From a virus, in IMG/VR virus record IMGVR_UViG_3300024182_000015, positions 1-40,912 of that record: a DNA stretch of 40,912 nt, one strand, 5' to 3'. Positions 1 through 8,032 of this stretch are shown in pieces; positions within the stretch are counted from its first letter, which is position 1, and each line of letters starts with the position of its first letter. A program made the translations under genes and the position numbers. The notes under the pieces are model-generated. The model worked only from the letters and a program-made list of their open reading frames with translations, was not told where the DNA came from and made no database searches.

Positions 1-694
1 CAGGGCGCCTAACGTCCAAGATCTCGAGAAAGACCACGTGCACACCGGCCGCGGCGACTTCGACGTAACGATCGAAGACGGGCCGAGCTATAAGAGCGAG
101 CGCCGCGAGCAGTCGGCCTTCGTCGATACGCTGATCGAGAACTGGCAAGAGCTCGGGATCTCGGCGCCGATCGCGAATAAGATCCTGGCCCTGGCGATCA
201 AATTAAAGCCAGATCTGGGCGCCGTCGGCGTCGAGATCGCTACGCTGCTGAATCCTCCAGACCCGACCAATCTGCCGCCAGAGGCACAAGCGATCGTGCA
301 GCAGCTGCAGGCCCAGATTCAGCAACTGACGCAGGAAAACGCGTCGCTGCACATGGAACGCGCCGCGAAGGTAATGGAGCTGAATTCGAAGGAAAAGATC
401 GAAGCGATGAAAGGCCAGCACGTGCTCGACAAAAGCACGATGGAATTCATCACCAAGATCGTACAGGCCGAGCTCGCGAAGGGATCGAAGGCCGCGGAGA
501 TCACCGCGCAGACCGACGCACAAAAAGAGCTGCAGACGCTCGGCTTTGCCGACGCGCACGTCGATCGCGCGCACCAGGCGGCACACGAAGCCGGCCTGCA
601 GGCCGTCGATCACGCGCATGCAACCGATCAACTGGCCCAGCAGGCCGCTTTGACGCCACAGCCAGAACCGGCCGCGGCCGAGCCTGCAGACTAA
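1..694 (+). CDS. Portal protein, C-terminal part (continues from 39273-40912)
   Basis: This is the C-terminal part of the portal ring protein, the dodecameric DNA channel at one capsid vertex. It is the same gene as 39273-40912: the sequence from base 10 repeats the right end of the window exactly, and position 38 maps to 40815, in frame with the ATG at 39273. The joined gene encodes about 732 residues, close to the roughly 725 of P22 gp1. The last 120 residues are helical and rich in Gln, Ala and His, as expected for the barrel-like C-terminal extension of P22-type portals. Bases 1-9 lack two bases found in the right-end copy, so the first codons here are out of frame; the right-end copy is the one that keeps the gene open. 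Next come the scaffold and coat genes. Confidence 0.85.
   Translation, partial: RAPNVQDLEKDHVHTGRGDFDVTIEDGPSYKSERREQSAFVDTLIENWQELGISAPIANKILALAIKLKPDLGAVGVEIATLLNPPDPTNLPPEAQAIVQQLQAQIQQLTQENASLHMERAAKVMELNSKEKIEAMKGQHVLDKSTMEFITKIVQAELAKGSKAAEITAQTDAQKELQTLGFADAHVDRAHQAAHEAGLQAVDHAHATDQLAQQAALTPQPEPAAAEPAD
10..135. repeat. Contig-end overlap, left copy
   Basis: These bases match 40787-40912 exactly (126 bp). The nine bases before them also match if a two-base TA/AT gap is allowed. This is what an assembler leaves when it closes a circular or circularly permuted genome. It implies a unit length near 40,777 bp and fits headful packaging of the P22 type, although a short true terminal repeat cannot be excluded from sequence alone. 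Confidence 0.9.
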
Positions 695-763
695 CGAGTT
701 TTGTACTTTCGCGCCGCCGGTCTCACGTCACATCCGGCACTCAACACAAAAGGAAAACGCATC

Positions 764-1921
764 ATGGCATCACGTACCGTCACTCCTGGCGCCTCGGTAG
801 CGCCTGATCGTGAAACAAATTCGCACTTTCTGCCCTCCGACCCGAATTATCGACTCACCGGCGAGCTGCCGGACGAGCTCGAGCCGGCCGGATCGCAGGT
901 CGCGGACGATGGCGAGCATATTCCCGCTCTAATCCGCGAAGAGCGCGCCAAAGAAAAGCCAGTGAATCGCGAAGGCTCGGCACCTTCCTCCGAAACCGCC
1001 GCGGCCTCGGAAGCCGCATCAACGCAGCAAAGGGAAACGGAAACGCAGACGAGGACCGCGGGCGAAAGCGAAAGCCGCTGGCGGAAACTCAGTCGCGAGA
1101 ATCGCGAACTGCGCGAAAAACTAGCTCGCCAGGAAGGTCGAGCCGAAGGCGCCGCCCAGCGTGACACTTCGCAGGCTTCGCAACCTGCAGCGGACACTAC
1201 GGCCCAGCCGGCCAAGGCAGTCGAGCCGAAGATCGACGACGTCGATCCGAAGACAGGTAAGCCGAAATTCGCCACTTTCGACGAATATCTGGCCGCTGTC
1301 CGGAAATACGATCGCGACCAGGTACTCGCCGAAATCGACAGCCGCGGCGCCAAGAGCGAGCAGCAACGCGCGCAGACCGAAGCCGAAAAAGTCATCGAGC
1401 AGACGATCAATGAACGCGTCGCCAAGATCCGCGAAACGCATCCGGATTACGACGACTCGATTAAAGATCTGCTATCTCGCAAAGACGAAGCCGGCCGCGA
1501 CGAGTTTTTCTATACGAAGGGATCGCATATCGACGGATTTTTTCTCGACTCTGACGTCGGGCACGAAGTCATGTTGCACCTAGCTCAGAACTGGGATGCA
1601 TACAAACATATCTTCGCGCGCGACCAGGCGGGAAAGTATCTCGTCAATCCCATTCGCCAGGTCCGCGAGCTCGCCAAGATCGAGCACGCTCTAGGCGGAT
1701 CCTCGTCAAACGAAGGCGGCGCCGACGAAACCGGCGCGGCCGCACGAAAACCCATTGCTGCAAAACCCGTTAGCCAGGCCCCGCGGCCGCCTCACCAGAC
1801 ATCCGGCAAAGGTGCCGTGACGAAGGATCCGATCGCGGAAGCCGTCGAAGCTGGCGACACAGATAGTTACATGCGCGAAATGAACGCGCGAGATCTGGCC
1901 CGCCGCAAACGAGGAAAATAG
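764..1921 (+). CDS. Putative scaffolding protein
   Basis: 385 residues, very hydrophilic, no cysteine, rich in Glu, Ala, Arg and Gln. A heptad-like charged helix lies around residues 105-140 (ESRWRKLSRENRELREKLAR), and the C-terminus is short and basic (RDLARRKRGK). P22-type scaffolds are elongated helical proteins whose basic C-terminal helix-loop-helix binds coat protein. The gene sits exactly between portal and coat, as gp8 does in P22. The ATG at 764 is preferred over the upstream in-frame TTG at 701 because AAAGGAAAA lies at a good distance before it. The assignment rests on position and composition, not on a recognisable motif. Three bases separate it from the coat gene, so the two are probably translated from one message. 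Confidence 0.7.
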   Translation: MASRTVTPGASVAPDRETNSHFLPSDPNYRLTGELPDELEPAGSQVADDGEHIPALIREERAKEKPVNREGSAPSSETAAASEAASTQQRETETQTRTAGESESRWRKLSRENRELREKLARQEGRAEGAAQRDTSQASQPAADTTAQPAKAVEPKIDDVDPKTGKPKFATFDEYLAAVRKYDRDQVLAEIDSRGAKSEQQRAQTEAEKVIEQTINERVAKIRETHPDYDDSIKDLLSRKDEAGRDEFFYTKGSHIDGFFLDSDVGHEVMLHLAQNWDAYKHIFARDQAGKYLVNPIRQVRELAKIEHALGGSSSNEGGADETGAAARKPIAAKPVSQAPRPPHQTSGKGAVTKDPIAEAVEAGDTDSYMREMNARDLARRKRGK

Positions 1922-1924
1922 AAA

Positions 1925-3160
1925 ATGGGCAACCAATTTTTAAACACTTCCTGGATTTCGATGGAAGTGCTTCGCAACCTCAAGAACGCTTTGAAAGTCG
2001 CGGAGTACTTTAACAGCGACTGGCAGAAGGACTACACAAAGACCTTCGCCGTCGGTACCACGATCCAAGTGAAGTTTCCGCAGCAGTTCCTGATCCGCGA
2101 TGGCCTGGACTACAATCCGCAGGGCATCGATCGGATTTCGACCACCGTTTCGCTCGATCAACCCTTCGGAATCGATTTTCAGTGGGACGATTACGAGGCC
2201 GCAGTCAAGGCCGAACGCTCAGAGGAAGAGATCAAAGAGCAATACCTCGAGCCGGCCGGCGTGCAGCTGGCGCAGGAAATCGACTCTCGCGCCGCGAAGT
2301 TTGCCTATCAGAACGTGTCGCAGATCGTCGGCTCGCTCGGCCAGGATCCGACCAGCGTCGTGTTTCTCGATCAGGCTCGCGCTCGCTTGCTGCAAAAGGC
2401 CGCACCTCCTGGGAAACGCGCCGCGCTGATCACTTCGTCGATGCAGACGAACTCGATCAACACGCCCGTGACGTCGCTGTTTCAGCCATCCGACGAAATC
2501 ACGACTGCGTTTAAGGAAGGCTCGCTCGGCCGCCTGAAAGCGTTCGACGTGTTCGAAGAGCAATCGCTCTACTCGCACACGGCCGGCACCTGGGCGTCGA
2601 CTGTCACCGTCACCGGCGGCGGCCAGACTGGCACTTCCCTGGTGATCACCGGAACGAACGGCGACACCTTGAATCAGGGCGATAAGATCGCGATCGCCAA
2701 CGTGAATTTTGTCAATCCCCGTACTCGGCGCATCCCTGGGCCGAAGACGGCGCAGACCTTCACCGTGACGCAAGACTTCACGCTGACAGGCGGAAACGAC
2801 ACGATCACGATCCTGCCGGCCATCTACGGGCCCGGCTCGCAATACCAGAACGTCGACGCGCTGCCAGTGAACGGCGCCGCGCTGACTCTCTGGCCTGGCA
2901 CGGCTAACCCGAATGGTGCCGTCGGCAGCGTCGGGCTGGCCCTCACGAAGCAAGCTTTCGCGATCGTCGGCATGCGCTTCTATCTGCCGAAGGCCGTCGA
3001 AGCGCGCAGCCAGGCGGAAGACAAGCAGACCGGCATCCCGGTTCGCTTCGTCAAGGCCTGGGATCCGGTTCGATCGATGCAGATCCATCGCTTCGACACC
3101 GTCGTCGGCTTCGGAAACCTGTATCAAGACAACGGCGCAGTTGGGCTGTTGGGAGCCTAG
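1925..3160 (+). CDS. Major capsid (coat) protein, P22 gp5-like
   Basis: 411 residues, cysteine-free; P22 gp5 has 430. It has the hallmarks of the P22 coat family: an N-terminal helix, a segment around residues 106-120 reading YLEPAGVQLAQEID, then SRAAKFAYQNVSQIVG, and a beta-rich insertion (about residues 215-300, with the GDKIAIANVNFVNP strand) before the conserved C-terminal HK97-fold strand (FVKAWDPVRSMQIHRFDTVVG). It forms the icosahedral shell around the scaffold. Directly downstream is an AT-rich inverted repeat and then an exported decoration-like protein. Position after portal and scaffold supports the call. Confidence 0.92.
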   Translation: MGNQFLNTSWISMEVLRNLKNALKVAEYFNSDWQKDYTKTFAVGTTIQVKFPQQFLIRDGLDYNPQGIDRISTTVSLDQPFGIDFQWDDYEAAVKAERSEEEIKEQYLEPAGVQLAQEIDSRAAKFAYQNVSQIVGSLGQDPTSVVFLDQARARLLQKAAPPGKRAALITSSMQTNSINTPVTSLFQPSDEITTAFKEGSLGRLKAFDVFEEQSLYSHTAGTWASTVTVTGGGQTGTSLVITGTNGDTLNQGDKIAIANVNFVNPRTRRIPGPKTAQTFTVTQDFTLTGGNDTITILPAIYGPGSQYQNVDALPVNGAALTLWPGTANPNGAVGSVGLALTKQAFAIVGMRFYLPKAVEARSQAEDKQTGIPVRFVKAWDPVRSMQIHRFDTVVGFGNLYQDNGAVGLLGA

Positions 3161-3182
3161 AGAAAGGGCAATCTCGGCCGGA

Positions 3183-3202
3183 ATATAAGAATTTTCTTAT
3201 AT
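3183..3202. repeat. AT-rich perfect inverted repeat after coat gene
   Basis: ATATAAGAA-TT-TTCTTATAT, arms of 9 bp with a 2-base centre, in the 63-base gap between the coat gene and the next gene. It is strikingly AT-rich in a GC-rich genome. The hairpin is too weak in GC and lacks a T tract, so it is not a typical terminator. A protein-binding site, an RNA-processing site or an internal promoter element (TATAAG, TTATAT) are possible. Confidence 0.6.
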
Positions 3203-3223
3203 CTCCCGATCGAGGCTCACACC

Positions 3224-4177
3224 ATGACAAAAAAACTTAGCACCAGCATTTTCTCTTTCGTCCTGGCTCTGGCGGTTTTCATTGTTCCCGCCTTCGGCCA
3301 AACCGCGCTGACGCGAACCACGTTGAGCGCTGCAGTAAAAACCACCAGCCAGACGGCGATCGTCGTCGGATCGGTGACAGGGATCACGGCCACTTCGACC
3401 GTGATCTTCGTCGACGAGGAAGCGATGTTTGTGAACGCCGTTTCCCCGACCGGCACGACTCTCAGTGTGACTCGAGGCTATAACGGCACGCTGGCGCAGA
3501 CACACTTATCGAGCGCGCTGGTTTGGGCTGGGCCGCCTTTCGCCTTCACTTCCCAGGCGCCGAGCGGATCCTGCACTCGAGCGAATGTGCCGTATCTGCC
3601 GCAGATTTCTTTCGGCGTCGGCGGCGCGCAGCCGCAGATCTCCGATTGCGTCGGCGGCGTATGGTCGACATCAAATCTCGCGGCGCAAAACAACGTCCCG
3701 CTAGTGATCCTGTCGGCCAATTCCGGCGGCACGGCTTATACCTCGCTCAACACGAACGGGACGACCGTCGTTGCCGGCACGTTGTATTGTGCCGAGCTCG
3801 ACGTGACCGTGCCGAAGTTGCTGACTGGCCTGGCGCCGATGTTTGGCACCACGGCCGGCGGCAGCGATAAGCACCTGGTCGCGCTGCTCGATGCAAGCGG
3901 CAACGTGCTCGCAAATAGCGCCCTGGCCGGCGCAACGAACTCGACCGCATCGACTTACGTCAAGTATGCGTTCACGAGTCAGTACTACATCGTTCCAGGG
4001 CAGTATTACGCGTGCACGCAATCGAACGGCACCAGCGACACGATCCGGATGCTCGTCACAGGGACACAAGACACCTACCTGACGACCAGCAAAACCGGAA
4101 CGTTTGGCACCATTCCGACGATCACCGTCCCGACGGGTTTCACGACCGCGGTCGGGCCGTATATGTACGCGTACTAG
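3224..4177 (+). CDS. Exported capsid-decoration-like protein
   Basis: 317 residues. Residues 1-25 form a clear Sec signal peptide: Lys-Lys, then a hydrophobic stretch, with probable cleavage AFG|Q. Residues about 27-95 resemble a small beta domain recurrent in phage virion proteins (pattern T-T-L-S-A-A-V ... VDEE-M-V-AV ... LSVTRGYNGT-A-TH). The C-terminal 170 residues look like a beta-sandwich. The mature part has four cysteines. The gene follows the coat gene directly, the usual place for decoration proteins, and is followed by a strong terminator. A signal peptide on a protein expected to join cytoplasmic capsids is odd. It could instead be a secreted or outer-surface protein. The structural role is inferred from position and fold pattern. 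Confidence 0.6.
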   Translation: MTKKLSTSIFSFVLALAVFIVPAFGQTALTRTTLSAAVKTTSQTAIVVGSVTGITATSTVIFVDEEAMFVNAVSPTGTTLSVTRGYNGTLAQTHLSSALVWAGPPFAFTSQAPSGSCTRANVPYLPQISFGVGGAQPQISDCVGGVWSTSNLAAQNNVPLVILSANSGGTAYTSLNTNGTTVVAGTLYCAELDVTVPKLLTGLAPMFGTTAGGSDKHLVALLDASGNVLANSALAGATNSTASTYVKYAFTSQYYIVPGQYYACTQSNGTSDTIRMLVTGTQDTYLTTSKTGTFGTIPTITVPTGFTTAVGPYMYAY

Positions 4178-4197
4178 CTTCACTCTTCACAGCAGCA

Positions 4198-4241
4198 GAG
4201 CGCGGCCGAAGGCTCTTTATAGAGCGGCCGCGCTCGTTTTT
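4198..4241 (+). terminator. Rho-independent terminator
   Basis: A perfect 11-bp stem (GAGCGCGGCCG at 4198-4208 pairing with 4225-4235) encloses a small inner hairpin (CTCT-TTAT-AGAG) and is followed by GTTTTT. It ends the coat/decoration message. The next gene begins only 7 bases later if its first ATG is used, so the site may also act as an attenuator for the downstream tail genes. Confidence 0.85.
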
Positions 4242-4248
4242 CCCCGCT

Positions 4249-4752
4249 ATGCCTTTGAACGAAGCACGTCGCCGGCCAAGGCGCGAACACTATCCACTCG
4301 AATTCGATTTGACTGGCGTCCCGCGCGACAAAGCGACGCGCGATCGCCTGATGCAACAGCGAAAGGAACAAGAGCAAATGACACAAAATAGTTTTGTACT
4401 CGACAAGCTTTCCGAACAGGACAAGGCAGCACTGCTCGATCAGCTTCTGCAGGCCGCACCGGTCGGCCGCGAGATCGATCTCGGAAAGCCAGTCGTCACT
4501 CGCTACCAGTACCGCGAATTGCCGCGCCTGGTCTATCACCATGAAAGCGGCGCCGTGCTGCAGGTGAATGATCCCGCGCAGCTTAAAGCAGCGTTGAAAC
4601 GCGGCTTCAATCTCAAGCCTTCGGAAAAGCACGACTATTCGAAGCTGTCGGCCGCGAACGTTGCGCCGATCAAGGAAGTTGGGCCGGCTCGCGAAACCGC
4701 GATGAGCGCCGAAGAGCTCGCCGAGCTCGACGCCGCCGACGAAGACAAATAA
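4249..4752 (+). CDS. Hypothetical protein between coat and adaptor genes
   Basis: 167 residues from ATG 4249. Not recognised. The N-terminal 43 residues are very basic, the middle carries a helical stretch (LSEQDKAALLDQLLQAAP), and the C-terminus is acidic (AEELAELDAADEDK). A second start at 4378 has a better ribosome site (AAAGGAA nine bases upstream) and would give a 124-residue protein beginning MTQNSFVLDKL; the reading upstream of it still looks coding. The gene lies just after a terminator and abuts the gp4-like gene (stop at 4750-4752, next ATG at 4753), which suggests translational coupling and a virion or assembly role. The function is unknown. Confidence 0.65.
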   Translation: MPLNEARRRPRREHYPLEFDLTGVPRDKATRDRLMQQRKEQEQMTQNSFVLDKLSEQDKAALLDQLLQAAPVGREIDLGKPVVTRYQYRELPRLVYHHESGAVLQVNDPAQLKAALKRGFNLKPSEKHDYSKLSAANVAPIKEVGPARETAMSAEELAELDAADEDK

Positions 4753-5571
4753 ATGACGCCGATCGCGCCGCCAGCCTCAGAAACGCCGCTCGCGTACACC
4801 GTCGAAGACATCGTTACCGATGCTCTGATCGAGACTGGTGCGCTCTCACCTGGCGAGCCGCTGGAAGCCGACGTCGGACAATGGGCCTTTCGCAAACTGA
4901 ATTACCTGGTCGATATTTGGAGTGCGAAAAAGCCTTTCGTCTGGTCGTACGTTTACAACGTGTACACGCTGCAGGCCGGTCTCAGTCCTCACACGATCGG
5001 CAATTCTGGCGTCGCGACCTTCGACACCAGTCCGAATCCGCGGCCGACGCGGCTCGAGTCGGCTGCGCTGTTGCTGAATATTTCACCAGGCCAGGTCGAT
5101 CAGATCATCAACGTGCGCGATCACGACTGGTGGGCTGTAAACCAGGTGAAGTCGATCCAGACGAACGTTCCGACTGATGTCTATTACGATCCGACCTATC
5201 CCGACGGATCTCTTTACTTCTGGCCGGTACCGAACAGCGCGAATCAGGTCCGGCTGCAGTTCTGGCAAGCGATTTCGCAGTTTGTCGAGATCACGGATCC
5301 GATCGGCGGGCCGGAAGGCCCAGGAACGCTGCCGCAGGCCTATCGCGCGGCCATGATGCTATCGCTGGCCGAAACGCTCTGCCCAGGCCTCAACAAGAGC
5401 GTGAAGGCGGAAACGGTAAAGGGCGCGATGGAAGCGCGCAAGGCTGTCTTTGGGAACAATGACAAGTCGCCGCGGCAGCGGAGTCACGATTCGGGCATGC
5501 CGAAGTCGGGCCAGGCGAAGCCGGATTTCAACTGGGCGACTGGCGGGCTACCTGGTGGGCCGCCGGAATAG
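4753..5571 (+). CDS. Head-to-tail adaptor, P22 gp4-like
   Basis: 272 residues. The N-terminal helices (YTVEDIVTDALIETGAL, then DVGQWAFRKLNYLVDIWSAKKPFVW) and the later stretch LPQAYRAAMMLSLAETLCPGL match the arrangement of the P22 tail accessory factor gp4 family, in which an alpha-helical core binds below the portal and seals packaged DNA. A beta-rich insertion (residues about 70-190) makes it longer than P22 gp4 (about 166 residues). The position after the coat module and before the gp10-like gene agrees with P22 order. Its last 88 bases are overlapped on the other strand by the Tat-signal gene. The family call is by pattern and synteny. Confidence 0.7.
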   Translation: MTPIAPPASETPLAYTVEDIVTDALIETGALSPGEPLEADVGQWAFRKLNYLVDIWSAKKPFVWSYVYNVYTLQAGLSPHTIGNSGVATFDTSPNPRPTRLESAALLLNISPGQVDQIINVRDHDWWAVNQVKSIQTNVPTDVYYDPTYPDGSLYFWPVPNSANQVRLQFWQAISQFVEITDPIGGPEGPGTLPQAYRAAMMLSLAETLCPGLNKSVKAETVKGAMEARKAVFGNNDKSPRQRSHDSGMPKSGQAKPDFNWATGGLPGGPPE

Positions 5572-5975
5572 ATCTTTTCGACGGCCGCGGCGACCGCGGG
5601 ATCCTCGAGCTCGTCGACGTACCAGAGCGGAACCTTTCGCAAATGACGCCTCGCGGCGCCAAAGATAAAGCCGAGTTTATCCTGCTCGGCCTTCTGGATT
5701 TTTATAGAATCCGCCTGGATGCCGGTCACGATGTAACGCTCGATGCCGAATGCCGGCAAGCTGACAATGTCGCCGATTTGGAAGAGCCCGTCTATATCGT
5801 TCCTGAGCTGTTCGACAGCTGGCGCGAGATAGCGCTGCTCCATTTCCTCGAGCGACAGTTTCGGGATCACGATATTTTTCGGGAACGACCAGACACGGCC
5901 GAGCGGGATCGCGGGCACGATCGCCGCGCTCGCGATCGCGCCCCCTATTCCCCGTAAGAAGGCTCGGCGATCCAT
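5484..5975 (-). CDS. Tat-signal protein with a coat-like motif, antisense in late operon
   Basis: 163 residues on the minus strand. It starts with a textbook twin-arginine signal (MDRRAFLRGIGGAIASAAIV), which would direct a folded protein across the inner membrane. Residues 49-62 read YLAPAVEQLRNDID, matching 8 of 14 positions of YLEPAGVQLAQEID in this phage's coat protein, and a beta-like region follows (GDIVSLPAFGIERYIVTGI). It fills the otherwise empty 420-base gap between the gp4-like gene and the gene at 5991, and its 3' end overlaps the gp4-like gene tail to tail. No good ribosome site is visible. The ordered signal peptide and domain make chance unlikely. Its function is unknown. Confidence 0.65.
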   Translation of the reverse strand: MDRRAFLRGIGGAIASAAIVPAIPLGRVWSFPKNIVIPKLSLEEMEQRYLAPAVEQLRNDIDGLFQIGDIVSLPAFGIERYIVTGIQADSIKIQKAEQDKLGFIFGAARRHLRKVPLWYVDELEDPAVAAAVEKIYSGGPPGSPPVAQLKSGFAWPDFGMPES

Positions 5976-5990
5976 TTGGAGTAATCTACC

Positions 5991-6410
5991 ATGGCCGAAA
6001 TTGAAATCCCCGACGGCTTAATGCAGGCCTGGGATCCCGTACAAAAGAAAGTGATTCTGGTCGCGGCGCCGCCACCTGGGCCGGATCGACTCAAGCTGAC
6101 TCTGCGGCTACACGATCCGCGCGAGCGCAAAAACGCCAAGCTGGCCGCTTCCTGGGTAGTCGTCGACGTGCCGCGGGAAGATCTCGCGCTCGCGCCAGCG
6201 GCCTTCGCCGAGAAATACCTGGCGCCGGCCGTGATCGAGCTCGAGCACTTCAAGATTCAAATGGATCAGGCGAAAGCACCGTCGGGCGCTGATGCAGGTA
6301 CGACAGCCGATTCACCGCCGGCCCTCGATAACACAGCTCATCAATCCGAAGCTGTAGCCGGATCAGCGGATCCGCCGGCGGCCGCCGCCAGCGTTCCAGA
6401 TAAGCCGTAA
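5991..6410 (+). CDS. Hypothetical protein, tail region
   Basis: 139 residues, not recognised. The ATG at 5991 has GGAG nine bases upstream. The first 90 residues look folded (beta-rich, then a helix reading YLAPAVIELEHFKIQ at 77-91, similar to motifs in the coat protein and in the neighbouring antisense Tat protein). Residues 95-139 are a low-complexity Ala/Pro/Ser/Asp tail. The 3' third overlaps the antisense gene 6250-6585. It lies between the gp4-like and gp10-like genes, so a minor tail or connector role is plausible but unproven. Confidence 0.55.
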   Translation: MAEIEIPDGLMQAWDPVQKKVILVAAPPPGPDRLKLTLRLHDPRERKNAKLAASWVVVDVPREDLALAPAAFAEKYLAPAVIELEHFKIQMDQAKAPSGADAGTTADSPPALDNTAHQSEAVAGSADPPAAAASVPDKP

Positions 6411-6585
6411 TCATTCGTTGCTGGCCTTCGTGATAGTAGCGATCGACGAAGGCCTCTAGGGATTTCTGTACCGGCCAGCGCTGTCGAGTGCAGGGCCATT
6501 CGTATTCGCGCCAATCAATCGCCCCGAGACTCGAGCGACCGCGCGGCCAGCCAGCGATCAGATCTCGCGCTTTTGTTTTCATCAT
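6250..6585 (-). CDS. Hypothetical protein, antisense, shares CATG start with the gp10-like gene
   Basis: 111 residues starting MMKTKARDL, with Met codons at 6585 and 6582. Rich in Trp, Arg and Tyr (IDWREYEW, QRW, ERWRRPP). It is not recognised. The codons up to about residue 85 look like the rest of the genome; the last 25 overlap the low-complexity tail of the plus-strand gene and are less convincing. It fills the 173-base gap before the gp10-like gene, and its ATG and that gene's ATG share the palindrome CATG at 6583-6586. There is no ribosome site on either strand there. It could be a real antisense gene or a fortunate open frame. Confidence 0.45.
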   Translation of the reverse strand: MMKTKARDLIAGWPRGRSSLGAIDWREYEWPCTRQRWPVQKSLEAFVDRYYHEGQQRMITAYLERWRRPPADPLIRLQLRIDELCYRGPAVNRLSYLHQRPTVLSPDPFES

Positions 6586-8032
6586 GGCTAAAAACTGGGG
6601 TTTCTGCGGACCATCCTATACCGCGCAGTCGCCGAACGTCGACGACGAAGACGCGATGAATTGTTATTGCGAGCGGTCGGAGTCGACCGGCGCGAAGGTG
6701 CCGATCGCGCTGCTCGGCACACCTGGCCGCAAAGTTTTTGCGCAGTTTCCCGAATCATCGATCCCGTTTGACTTCACCGTTAACGGCCGGACCTTTTTCG
6801 CCGCCAGCCAGCTTTACGAAGTCGACGCCAGCGGCAATGTGACCGTCCGCGGCTCGCTCGGCGCGGCGCCGACGCGGCCGACGATGATCACGGCAAACGA
6901 GACGCAACTCGTCATCCTTAACAATGGCGATCTGTTCGTGCTCACGCTGGCGACGAATGCTTTTATCGTCGTCAACATGGGCCAGTTTAACGGGCCGATC
7001 AATCAGATAGGCTTCGACGATGGCTATATCATCGCGACGCTGCAGGATTCGCACACCTTTCAGGTATCGAACCTGGAAGACGCGACGACCTGGTCAGGCC
7101 TCGACATCGCGACGTTGTCGCTGTTTCCCGACAACATTGTTTCGCTGCTTTGCGACCATCGCGAAGCCTGGTTTTACTCGGGGAAGAAAACCGCGGTTTA
7201 TTACAACGCCGGCGCCGGCTTTCCGCCTTTCATCCCAGTGCAAGGCGCCTTCCTCGAGGATGGCGCCGCGGCGACGTTTGCGACGGTACAGCTCGACAAC
7301 TCGGCTTTCTGGCTGGCGCAAGATGAGCGCGGCTTCCTCACCGCGAAGCGCGCGAGCGGTTATGCCGGCGAGCGCGTATCGACGCACGCGATCGAGAGCG
7401 AATGGCAGAGTTTCGCGACGACCGCGGACGCGATCGGTTGGACGTACCAGGAAAACGGACATCCCTTCTGGGTGATCCTTTTCCCGACCGTCAGTAAAAG
7501 CTGGGCGTATGACGTATCGACCGGCTTCTGGCATCGCCGCGGCTTCTGGAATGCGCGCAACGGCACTTATATCGCCGATCGCGCCATGTGTCACACCTTC
7601 AATTTTGGGAAGCACCTAGTCGGCGACTGGGCGAGCGGCACGGTCTACGATCTGTCGTCGAAGTACTTCGACGACTTCGGCAACGTGATTCGCGGCTATC
7701 GACGCACGCCGACAATTTCAGACGAAAACAAGTTTGTGCAATACCCGTCGATCGAATTCGACATCGACGCAGGCCTGGCGCCGATCCCGCCGATTCTCGA
7801 CGGCGACGGCCAGCCGCGGCCGGCACAGCTGATGCTTCGATGGTCGAACGATGGCGGCCGCACCTGGTCGAATACCTATTCCCTCAGTGTTGGCGCCGGC
7901 GGCGAATACAGCCATCGCGTGATCAAACGCATGTTGGGCCGAGCGCGAAAGCGTATCTGGGAAGTCAGTTGGACCGATCCGATTCCCTGGCGCTTTGCCG
8001 ACGCCTATCTCGAGCTAGTTCCGGAAGACTGA
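6584..8032 (+). CDS. Packaged-DNA stabilisation / tail hub protein, P22 gp10-like
   Basis: 482 residues (P22 gp10 has 472). The start, MAKNWGFCGPSYTAQSPNVD, is typical of this family, which forms the hexameric hub between the gp4 ring and the tail needle and carries the tailspikes. The rest is a repeating beta pattern consistent with the beta-propeller/wing fold, including a conserved-looking TWSGLDIATLSLFPDNI stretch and a C-terminal strand ending in RFADAYLELVPED. ATG 6584 is preferred over an in-frame GTG at 6488 because the family motif starts there. There is no Shine-Dalgarno site before it. Its stop overlaps the next start (TGATG). Confidence 0.85.
   Translation: MAKNWGFCGPSYTAQSPNVDDEDAMNCYCERSESTGAKVPIALLGTPGRKVFAQFPESSIPFDFTVNGRTFFAASQLYEVDASGNVTVRGSLGAAPTRPTMITANETQLVILNNGDLFVLTLATNAFIVVNMGQFNGPINQIGFDDGYIIATLQDSHTFQVSNLEDATTWSGLDIATLSLFPDNIVSLLCDHREAWFYSGKKTAVYYNAGAGFPPFIPVQGAFLEDGAAATFATVQLDNSAFWLAQDERGFLTAKRASGYAGERVSTHAIESEWQSFATTADAIGWTYQENGHPFWVILFPTVSKSWAYDVSTGFWHRRGFWNARNGTYIADRAMCHTFNFGKHLVGDWASGTVYDLSSKYFDDFGNVIRGYRRTPTISDENKFVQYPSIEFDIDAGLAPIPPILDGDGQPRPAQLMLRWSNDGGRTWSNTYSLSVGAGGEYSHRVIKRMLGRARKRIWEVSWTDPIPWRFADAYLELVPED

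Noticed and set aside
2219-3127. Long minus-strand open frame (302 codons) opposite the coat gene
   Set aside because: Mirror of a well-supported coat gene; composition dominated by Arg, Asp and His as expected for the antisense of GC-rich coding DNA, with no motif.
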